Source of the DNA: a virus
Direction: 5' to 3' (one strand)
Length of the DNA: 58,012 nt
Virus record (IMG/VR): IMGVR_UViG_3300031658_000009
Span: 1-58,012 of that record
The notes below the pieces were generated by a model, which made no database searches, was not told the DNA's origin, and worked only from the letters and a program-made list of their open reading frames with translations. The stretch's first letter is position 1. Every line of letters begins with the position of its first letter. Below, piece after piece: positions 51,994-58,012 of this stretch. The translations under genes were made by a program, and so were the position numbers.

Positions 51994-53379
51994 TTATGGT
52001 TTCTTGATAAGGATGTGTTGGTTCGCTGCGCGAGTAACCAATGCACACTCAGAACGGTAGTTGAACTGTAGATCATCTTTGTTGGTGTTGTTTACACCTA
52101 AGATAGAACCTGTCATCCAGTGCTCCATTTCACGAGAGTATCCGTTAGTGTCTTTGTAGTTTAATTCCAAAGCAGCGGCACGAGTACCAGTCTTAGGATC
52201 TACTACAGTAGTTAACGGAATCATTGCTCCCACATAGTCAGAACCAGCCAATAATGTTGGGTCGTTCAATAACTTCCATGAGTGCTTGTGGAATGTATAT
52301 CCACCACGCTTGAATGAATCGAAGCCTAGTTCTGAACCACGTCCACCGAATGCACCGATACCACTAGTTGTGTTAGTGAAACCAGCAGCGCCGTTCAATG
52401 AAGCAACCATGTCATCAATTGCCAAAGCCTGAGCAGTGTTCACGTACATAGCGTACTCTGGTGCTGCACCTTGCTTATCAAGTTCAGCGATCAATACATC
52501 CATTTCTGTGAAGTCATCGATCTGACCACTCTGTACAATACCACGATTCTCAATAGCAGCGAAGTAACCTTCTCCCGCTGTTGGGGTACCACCGATGTTT
52601 GTAGTTGTCAATGTATTGGTGATGTTCTCACCTAACAATAACATCATTTCACGCTTATCTAGGAAACGAGCACGAGTGTCCATTTCTCCTTTTACGTACC
52701 AGCGGTAATCACCGTTACCTACATTAACCCAACCAATGTTAGTTGCTTGAGAACCTGTAACCTTAAACACCTCTTTGATGATGTTGTAAGCGTTTGTACG
52801 CTCGATTACATTCGACTCTAAGTAACCAGCATTTTGATCAGAACCCTGAGCAAACAAGTTACCTACAACCGGAAGGTTTATAGCAGCAGTAGAAGTAGTA
52901 GCACCAATGTTACCACTTAGAGACTGAAGTACGTAGTCAGCCGTTGCAGTTTGTGCAACCTCACCTGTTGGAGTAATTGCAGTAACAATCATACGGTGCT
53001 CGCCACCAAATAGAACTACGTCATTCAAACGTAATACAGAAGCATCACCTGTTGCTTTCTTAACCGTAACTGTAGTAGCCGTTGAAGCCGCTGTTGCAGT
53101 TGGGTTAGCAGTTGCATAAGAGTGAAGACGAGTTTCTTCCCAGTACTGAACCTTGTCAGCAGTTCCGCTTGCACGTATTGCACCTGTAAGGCTTAAGAAC
53201 CCTGTTAAACCACCAGAGATTTGCTGGTAACCATAGGTCTTAACCAATTGGTCACGGTTATCTGGGGCATTGATTTTGTCAATAAAATCTCCTAACGAAC
53301 TGTATTTCGTTGGATCTAATCTGCGGAATACCGCGTCTTTGTTGTCATTAAACACCGGAGGTGCTGAAGATGTAGCCAT
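51994..53379 (-). CDS. Major capsid protein
   Basis: A 461-residue protein. Features of the crAss-like HK97-fold capsid protein include the N-terminal FRRLDPTKYSSLGDFIDKIN, a domain with VQYWEETRLHSY, the central 'ARFLDKREMMLLLGENITNT' E-loop or spine region, and a beta-rich C-terminus ending RSECALVTRAANQHILIKKP. It follows a scaffold-type gene by 24 bases and is bounded by a strong terminator, as expected for the most abundant virion protein. Confidence 0.85.
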   Translation of the reverse strand: MATSSAPPVFNDNKDAVFRRLDPTKYSSLGDFIDKINAPDNRDQLVKTYGYQQISGGLTGFLSLTGAIRASGTADKVQYWEETRLHSYATANPTATAASTATTVTVKKATGDASVLRLNDVVLFGGEHRMIVTAITPTGEVAQTATADYVLQSLSGNIGATTSTAAINLPVVGNLFAQGSDQNAGYLESNVIERTNAYNIIKEVFKVTGSQATNIGWVNVGNGDYRWYVKGEMDTRARFLDKREMMLLLGENITNTLTTTNIGGTPTAGEGYFAAIENRGIVQSGQIDDFTEMDVLIAELDKQGAAPEYAMYVNTAQALAIDDMVASLNGAAGFTNTTSGIGAFGGRGSELGFDSFKRGGYTFHKHSWKLLNDPTLLAGSDYVGAMIPLTTVVDPKTGTRAAALELNYKDTNGYSREMEHWMTGSILGVNNTNKDDLQFNYRSECALVTRAANQHILIKKP

Positions 53380-53402
53380 GCTAAATAATTTTTAGTTTCT
53401 TA

Positions 53403-54566
53403 TTATAAAAATGTTTGATGCCTCCCAAGTGCATCGAGCACCTGTTCGGTAATGAAATCGTTTTGACTTTGGTCTGGATTTGCTTGTGGGCCAGAGGCGT
53501 CTATGTTAGCAGCCTTCTCAACGATGTTGCGTTGGCCGTCACTTAAACCTTGAGAGTAAATGCTCTGTATAATATTTGGCAAGTTATCTGTAACTGTCCG
53601 ATGCATATTCCACAAATCATGATCCCACTCTCCTTTGGGGTCCACGTACTTATCAAAGAACTCAGTCATGTTGCCGTTATCTTTTGCTAGTTCATTACGG
53701 TAATCAGCCTTAACGCCATAATTGAATTCACGATCACCTGGTAGTTCAAAAGCAATTTCGCTTAGTTCTGTTAGTGACTGCGCATTCGACCTAAACCAAT
53801 CCGTATCAAACGGGCTATCGGGTTGAGCAACATTTGAAGCCTCTTGAGACGGCAGGGTATACGCTTCACGAAGCGATCCTACACTCTGTCGAGCCTTCTC
53901 TGAATCAATCTTTAATTGCAGGTTCGCAATTTTTACTTCCTCTTCAGAATAAACATTATCATCTGTACGGTACTTGGAAGAGATTAATAAATCAATCTCG
54001 TCATTACCAAGAGATGGGTATTCACTTGCCATTTGAACCCGCATAACAGTGCGATCATCCATTTCGGATGGATCTAATGCCTGGTAGCGGAACCAGTCTT
54101 CAGGTGAACGACCTGTTTTATCTACAAAGTCAGCAATAACTTGAATCCTTGGATCAAGATCTAACTCAGGTGATATAGATTGAGACGCTGTTGTTTCTCC
54201 TTGTGCTGGGGGCGTTTCACCCATAAGCGCATTGAAGAAAGTTTCAAAGCCTTCATTCTCATTATTTAAAGAACCTTGCTCTGGCTGGTTGATCGGCTCA
54301 ATAACTTCTTGAGTTACTGGTTGATCTTCCACCGGAGCGGCTTGTTGTACTGGTTGAGCCGATTCAACTACTTGTTGCGGCTCACTCTCAGTTGCAGGTG
54401 CTACTGGTGCACTTTGCTCTGGCGCCTGTGTCTGTACAGGTTCTTGTACAGGCGCTTGTTGCATCTCTTGTACAGGGGCATCTTCTGGGGATCCTGGCAT
54501 CGTATCAGTGATAGTAAAGCCGGCATCCTGAAGAGCCTGTTCCATTTGAGTTTCTAATTTATCCAT
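53403..54566 (-). CDS. Scaffolding protein candidate, 387 aa
   Basis: Acidic, with a long Gln/Pro/Glu/Ala-rich disordered N-terminal half (APVQEPVQTQAPEQSAPVAP) and a more ordered acidic C-terminal half ending in a helix, EQVLDALGRHQTFL. Composition and the position just before the major capsid gene are typical of phage scaffolds. Promoter box 54590-54597 is upstream. Confidence 0.7.
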   Translation of the reverse strand: MDKLETQMEQALQDAGFTITDTMPGSPEDAPVQEMQQAPVQEPVQTQAPEQSAPVAPATESEPQQVVESAQPVQQAAPVEDQPVTQEVIEPINQPEQGSLNNENEGFETFFNALMGETPPAQGETTASQSISPELDLDPRIQVIADFVDKTGRSPEDWFRYQALDPSEMDDRTVMRVQMASEYPSLGNDEIDLLISSKYRTDDNVYSEEEVKIANLQLKIDSEKARQSVGSLREAYTLPSQEASNVAQPDSPFDTDWFRSNAQSLTELSEIAFELPGDREFNYGVKADYRNELAKDNGNMTEFFDKYVDPKGEWDHDLWNMHRTVTDNLPNIIQSIYSQGLSDGQRNIVEKAANIDASGPQANPDQSQNDFITEQVLDALGRHQTFL

Positions 54567-54589
54567 TTAAAGTATATTTATATATGTAA

Positions 54590-54597
54590 CAAATTTA
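54590..54597 (-). promoter_or_regulatory. TAnnTTTG -7 box for scaffold and capsid genes
   Basis: On the minus strand this reads TAAATTTG, 23 bases before ATG 54566. Confidence 0.55.
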
Positions 54598-54665
54598 AAA
54601 CATAAAGTGTATTTTAGCCATAGTGAGCGCACTGGCACTCATTGTGGTTAGGAGTAGCCAAAAGA

Positions 54666-54697
54666 AAAGGGGACCCTGTTAAGAGTCCCCTTTTTTT
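54666..54697 (-). terminator. Bidirectional-type terminator hairpin
   Basis: GGGGAC pairs with GTCCCC (10-base loop), with A-tract and T-tract on either side, so it can work on both strands. It ends the short transcript of the 80-residue gene. Confidence 0.75.
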
Positions 54698-54716
54698 GAT
54701 GTAGTAAAATAAGTGT

Positions 54717-54959
54717 TTAGTATTGGTCTTTCGCTCCTGGATTAAAACCAGCCTTCGCACCAAGCATAGTCATAGTGGCCTTTTCAGTTTTACCCCCAGC
54801 CTTGTATTTTTTAGTACCACCGCGACCTGCATTGCCATCAACGACAGAGTCTGTGTTAGACGCAAGTAGATCAGCAGCCATTTTTCTTTGGGCTGGATCT
54901 TCAAGTAAAGCCTTTAATAGACCTCCGTTTTTATACATTTTCATTAATCTGTCGTCCAT
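54717..54959 (-). CDS. Small conserved virion-operon protein, 80 aa
   Basis: MDDRLMKMYKNGGLLKALLE, then 'DPAQRKMAADLLAS', is a short motif recurrent beside capsid genes of marine Bacteroidetes phages. The C-terminus is Gly/Lys-rich. It has its own promoter box and terminator, so it is independently expressed. Function is unknown. Confidence 0.6.
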   Translation of the reverse strand: MDDRLMKMYKNGGLLKALLEDPAQRKMAADLLASNTDSVVDGNAGRGGTKKYKAGGKTEKATMTMLGAKAGFNPGAKDQY

Positions 54960-54979
54960 GATAAAGTATTTTGTTATTG

Positions 54980-54987
54980 CAAATTTA
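54980..54987 (-). promoter_or_regulatory. TAnnTTTG -7 box for the 80-residue gene
   Basis: On the minus strand this reads TAAATTTG, 20 bases before ATG 54959. Confidence 0.5.
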
Positions 54988-55060
54988 AGTAATGTTATCT
55001 AAGTTTATATAAGTGAATAAATATTTACACTCTGTACCTTAGATCTATACTTCTTTGCCA

Positions 55061-55354
55061 TTACCACTTAACTTTATTTGCCCAATACGCAGCAGAGAAT
55101 TTACCTCTAGCAATATTTTTAGCATGACGAGCCTTGAATGAAGCACGTTTCTTTTTCATCTTATCAGATTCCCCTGCTTTTGGTTTACCCGCTGTTGATG
55201 CTCCTTGCTCTCCAAATCTAATAACCTTTACCTTATCGCCTTCTTTTGCAGCAACTATGTGTGATTTCTTAGCGTGATCAGGAGTACGCTTTGGTTGGTT
55301 AAAACCTGATAACCTATATCTCTTTAATATATTCTTGTACTTGCTTTCGGACAT
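55061..55354 (-). CDS. Basic conserved phage protein, 97 aa
   Basis: From ATG 55354 (MSESKYKNILKRYRLSGFNQ). The longer start at 55408 is rejected because the promoter box 55359-55366 lies between them. VKVIRFGEQGASTAGKPKAG and KKKRASFKARHAKNIARGKF, then 'SAAYWANKVKW', match a small basic protein family widespread in marine phages, of unknown function. Strongly positively charged, so it may bind DNA in the virion. Confidence 0.65.
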   Translation of the reverse strand: MSESKYKNILKRYRLSGFNQPKRTPDHAKKSHIVAAKEGDKVKVIRFGEQGASTAGKPKAGESDKMKKKRASFKARHAKNIARGKFSAAYWANKVKW

Positions 55355-55358
55355 AGTA

Positions 55359-55366
55359 CAAATATA
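55359..55366 (-). promoter_or_regulatory. TAnnTTTG -7 box for the 97-residue gene
   Basis: On the minus strand this reads TATATTTG, with ATG 55354 five bases after its end. This decides the start and implies a leaderless mRNA. Confidence 0.6.
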
Positions 55367-55370
55367 AGGA

Positions 55371-55514
55371 TTATCGTTTTGCTCCTGGTACAGCGAGGTG
55401 TGTCTCAAGTTTATTTACAATCTCAAAAACCTTTTCATTTTCATAATGATGAGATGGGATTATAATATAAAGTAGCCTTAATTGTTCTGTGGTTAGATCT
55501 ATGTAATGCGTCAT
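55371..55514 (-). CDS. Small helical protein, 47 aa
   Basis: From ATG 55514 to TAA 55371: MTHYIDLTTEQLRLLYIIIP ... VPGAKR. It starts one base after the stop of the lysyl hydroxylase fusion gene, so it is the last gene of the fibre/modification operon. Function is unknown. Confidence 0.5.
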   Translation of the reverse strand: MTHYIDLTTEQLRLLYIIIPSHHYENEKVFEIVNKLETHLAVPGAKR

Positions 55515-55515
55515 T

Positions 55516-57765
55516 TTATCTCTTGTTGCAAAAAGATACTAGCACAAATCTTTTACCTTTAGTCACAGGTCTTGCTCCATGTCTGTGCGTGATCACAGAT
55601 GGATGCACAGATATATGTCCCGCTTCTCCTTTATGTAGTTGTTGTTGACGAGAGAACCAAGTACCCCCTCCTTCGTAGTCGTCATTCAGTGCTAGTACCA
55701 TTGATATAACAGCGCCATCGTGATGAAGAGAAAGGTGACCTTGAACATCTTCTTCATACTTGATTATAAAATTCTCACTAATCATATCGCCCCACATTTT
55801 ACCTTCTAGTTTCCATTTGTGAATAGCAACAGGATAGACAAATTCCTCTAATATTTTTTGATAGTACTTCTGAAGCCCTAATACCTGGATAAGCATATCA
55901 GTGGTAGGATAGTTATCGTGTCTTTTTTTCGTCCACTTATCAGAAAACTGAGCCTCTTCAATAACTAAATTACAAAACTCCTTAGTAAACAATGGGAAGG
56001 TGAATATATCTCTTATTGGTTCATCTACAATTAAATCATACTCTTGCAGCCTGGCACTATACGTAACGAACCTGTCACAGAACTCAGGATAAGGTATATC
56101 TCTAAGGCGCTGTTTAGTTATCATCTCAGTTGTAGATGTTTCTTTGCTACTTGTTTGTCCAAACATATAAGGAACTACAGCAACAGCGCGTGTATCCTTT
56201 GTTATGAAATCTAAATCTTTTCTTGGATGAACGGAATGTGTAGTACTTAAGAACTCATCAAGAGGGAATATATATTGATTGAATTGTTGTTCCATGAAAA
56301 GTTTACACCCCTCTCTAGTCAGCATATATGCATGAGAGTTGTAAGTATAAGAAGGAACTACAAGATGTTTGTTGATTTCACTTTTTGGCGGACTCATAAA
56401 GTTATGGCCCAGATACATCAAGGTCCAGTCATGATCAGTTTTAACCTCCTCTATGTCGAACTTACGTGTAGACTTAAAATCTTCTTCAAGTATAAGTATT
56501 CTTTCATAACCATTATCATAAGCATCTTTCCATACACGCCAATGAGACAAGGAACAACCTATTTCTCCTGGCAATACATTTCTATTCCAAAACCTATTCT
56601 CTGAATCTATTTTCCACCAATCCGCTACGGTGTAATTATCAGTCATGTTCTCCCCGGTGTGGCCGTTAGATGCAGGGAATATGTATACTGGAGAATCGAT
56701 ACCGCTGTCCTTTACCCTCTTTGTTAACTCTTCTTTTTTCTCTACTGAGTCAAGAGTAATGACATAAGTCATTTCGATGTAATCTGATTTACTTTCCATT
56801 ATATTAATCCATTCTTTAGATACATTTTTCCAATCTCTTGTTGACACATATTCATCAACCTTATTCCAATCTTGCGTTTCTTTAGTGAATCCACCTAAGG
56901 TTTCCTTTAATCCTGCTAGTTCATTAACCATAGGCTTAACGTGATGAGCAAGCATTTCAAGCGCTGTTATACAGTAGGTTTCATTGTAATGAGTAGGGTA
57001 ATACCAGTACTCCATTCTTGACAGTAACTTGTATAAATCTTCTGTAGGTAAACTACCGTGATATGTCACGTTCTCAAGTTTTGATATACGATCGCTATAG
57101 TATTCAGCGAAGAAGTCTAATCCATAGGAAGGTGTACTAATATGTAAATGCCCCTTAATATATTTCTTTTCAAAGTCAGAAAGAACAGCGTCTAAACCAC
57201 GCTCTGGATGAGATGTATATACATATGAATCTTTAATCTTAACACGTACAGGCTCAACTAAAGATGTATGTATGCCATTACCTATTACCTCTACTCTGTC
57301 TCCAAGTAATTGAGCAAATGGTTCATTACTTAAAAAGTATTCTTTATGCCAATCAGTTAAACAAACAATAATATCTGTCCCTAGATAAGCCTCTTGTACT
57401 TCTATGTCAGACATCTCGTTACCTCTATACCAAATATGAGGGTGCTCATTATGAAGCCAGAATATCTTTTTAGTATTAGGGCTTAGGTTGTAATACTTCT
57501 GATAATGTAAATATGATACACCGATTAGTATATCTATATCTGGAAGTTCGCTTATCTGTTCTATTGTGAGATACCGAAGATTACCGCTGTTTGGGTATTT
57601 ATCATGCAAAGGTTTTAGGTTTCCTACAACAAAAACATCATGTCCTATCATAGCCAACTGCTGTGATAAACCCATAATGCATTGCTCTGTACCGCCTATT
57701 CCTGGTGCGTTGTGATATAAATTCCAAGGTTCGCTATAGTACCCTGCATGAAATACAATGTTCAT
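55516..57765 (-). CDS. GT4 - GT25 - procollagen lysyl hydroxylase fusion
   Basis: A 749-residue, three-domain fusion. Residues 1-320 are a GT-B (GT4-like) glycosyltransferase with GIGGTEQCIMGLSQQLA and donor motif E262-x7-E270. Residues 332-560 are GT25 (the family of collagen Hyl galactosyltransferases and LPS enzymes): MTYVITLDSVEKKEEL, LPGEIGCSLSHWRVWKDAY (398-416) and LILEEDF (424-430). Residues 585-749 match the PLOD/LH catalytic domain: IFTFPLFTKEFCNLVIEEAQ, H681-x-D683 in LSLHHDGAV, NDDYEGGGTWF, and H729 with R739 in ITHRHGARPVTKGKRFVLVS, reproducing the His719-Arg729 spacing of human LH3. The start is 83 bases downstream of the collagen-fibre stop. It probably converts fibre Lys in X-Lys-Gly to glycosylated hydroxylysine. 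Confidence 0.85.
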   Translation of the reverse strand: MNIVFHAGYYSEPWNLYHNAPGIGGTEQCIMGLSQQLAMIGHDVFVVGNLKPLHDKYPNSGNLRYLTIEQISELPDIDILIGVSYLHYQKYYNLSPNTKKIFWLHNEHPHIWYRGNEMSDIEVQEAYLGTDIIVCLTDWHKEYFLSNEPFAQLLGDRVEVIGNGIHTSLVEPVRVKIKDSYVYTSHPERGLDAVLSDFEKKYIKGHLHISTPSYGLDFFAEYYSDRISKLENVTYHGSLPTEDLYKLLSRMEYWYYPTHYNETYCITALEMLAHHVKPMVNELAGLKETLGGFTKETQDWNKVDEYVSTRDWKNVSKEWINIMESKSDYIEMTYVITLDSVEKKEELTKRVKDSGIDSPVYIFPASNGHTGENMTDNYTVADWWKIDSENRFWNRNVLPGEIGCSLSHWRVWKDAYDNGYERILILEEDFKSTRKFDIEEVKTDHDWTLMYLGHNFMSPPKSEINKHLVVPSYTYNSHAYMLTREGCKLFMEQQFNQYIFPLDEFLSTTHSVHPRKDLDFITKDTRAVAVVPYMFGQTSSKETSTTEMITKQRLRDIPYPEFCDRFVTYSARLQEYDLIVDEPIRDIFTFPLFTKEFCNLVIEEAQFSDKWTKKRHDNYPTTDMLIQVLGLQKYYQKILEEFVYPVAIHKWKLEGKMWGDMISENFIIKYEEDVQGHLSLHHDGAVISMVLALNDDYEGGGTWFSRQQQLHKGEAGHISVHPSVITHRHGARPVTKGKRFVLVSFCNKR

Positions 57766-57848
57766 TTAATAATACAATTGAATTAATAGTGCATCATTAA
57801 AGATACATTATCTAACTCATCTTTGCAATTCGAAATCCACCGCGCTTA

Positions 57849-58012
57849 TTAAACAAGCCTTTTTATTGATACAGTGTTTTGAATACCGTTAGCCTGATAA
57901 ATATCAAGACTTTTACTATTACCATCTAGCCAGAATATTCTTAAAGCAATGTCTGTGTTTGCACTTACAGTAACATAAGAAGTGTTAAACATAGCAGTAT
58001 AACCCCCTTGGT
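57849..58012 (-). CDS. Collagen-like fibre, C-terminal end (joined to 1-7117 across the window ends)
   Basis: Joining base 1 to base 58012 on the minus strand keeps the fibre frame open for 54 more codons after the junction codon. It ends at TAA 57849-57851 with ...NTVSIKRLV. The joined C-terminal region, from about base 145 through this segment, forms a roughly 95-residue non-collagen domain rich in beta-type residues, as expected for a trimerising or receptor-binding tip. The total fibre length would be about 2426 residues. This segment has no start of its own and makes sense only as the continuation. The gene for the lysyl hydroxylase/glycosyltransferase fusion starts 83 bases further on the same strand. 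Confidence 0.8.
   Translation of the reverse strand, partial: QGGYTAMFNTSYVTVSANTDIALRIFWLDGNSKSLDIYQANGIQNTVSIKRLV

Larger units (their letters stand above)
8295..57591 (+). repeat. Dispersed CGCTGTT motif, strand-biased
   Basis: By hand count, 37 exact plus-strand copies and 9 minus-strand copies lie outside the fibre gene, against about two to four expected per strand. In 43.3-57.6 kb they fall every 0.5-1.6 kb: 43329, 44731, 45985, 47556, 48967, 49631, 50609, 51513, 52576, 53089, 54186, 55190, 56108, 56962 and 57585. They occur in genes of both directions and in all codon phases. Confidence 0.65.

Noticed and set aside
54276-54557. Plus-strand frame of 93 residues opposite the scaffold gene
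   Set aside because: It is the reverse complement of the Gln/Pro/Glu-rich scaffold repeats, with a Leu/Tyr/Arg-rich artefact composition.
10004-57765. Full crAss-like phage assignment
   Set aside because: Portal, terminase, capsid and tail proteins resemble that group, but the DNA polymerase and giant virion RNA polymerase typical of many members were not found, so only a general relation is claimed.

Overview
The window reads as one complete tailed-phage genome, probably podovirus-type, infecting a marine Bacteroidetes (flavobacterium-like) host. Supporting signs are many -7 boxes of the Bacteroidetes form TAnnTTTG directly upstream of start codons, AT-rich start regions without Shine-Dalgarno sequences, a VirE-N/BT4734-like primase domain, and a terminase, portal and capsid set resembling crAss-like and Cellulophaga phages. 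The window appears circular or circularly permuted. A minus-strand fibre gene open at base 1 continues in frame from base 58012 and stops at 57849, so the ends join without loss of sense.

Layout. The minus strand at 1-7117 (plus 57849-58012) encodes a giant collagen-like fibre of about 2426 residues. Minus strand 7136-17700 holds a fibre-associated protein, portal, large terminase, a GroES-like protein, a 2-oxoglutarate oxygenase, a virion appendage, several small basic proteins and a methyltransferase. A plus-strand regulator-like gene (15208) is inserted there. At 17.70 kb two divergent promoters sit back to back. The plus strand from 17727 to 32573 is the early region: a DUF5675-like protein, a roughly 780-base block with many hairpins, a run of tiny genes separated by structured RNA-like elements, then recombination and replication genes. 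These are an annealing-protein candidate, a RecB-like nuclease, an SSB-like protein, a DnaA domain IV protein, a primase-helicase, RusA, a glycosyltransferase and a second nuclease. No DNA or RNA polymerase gene was recognised, so host enzymes are presumably used. Minus strand 35047-32589 is a lysis/envelope cassette (holin candidates, thioredoxin-like protein, outer-membrane barrel, unimolecular spanin). Minus strand 55354-35090 is the virion cassette: scaffold, major capsid protein, connectors, a 1685-residue tail hub and internal virion proteins up to 2102 residues.

The most striking system is the pairing of the giant Gly-X-Lys-Gly-rich fibre with the gene immediately downstream (55516-57765). 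That gene encodes a three-domain fusion: a GT4-type glycosyltransferase, a GT25 (collagen galactosyltransferase family) domain and a PLOD-type procollagen lysyl hydroxylase. Together they look like a phage-encoded pathway that hydroxylates fibre lysines and glycosylates the hydroxylysines.

Other notable signals are a 7-mer, CGCTGTT, present far more often than expected and mostly on the plus strand regardless of gene direction; a family of three-way-junction RNA elements with compensatory stem changes; and three copies of a promoter with paired TTAAC boxes.
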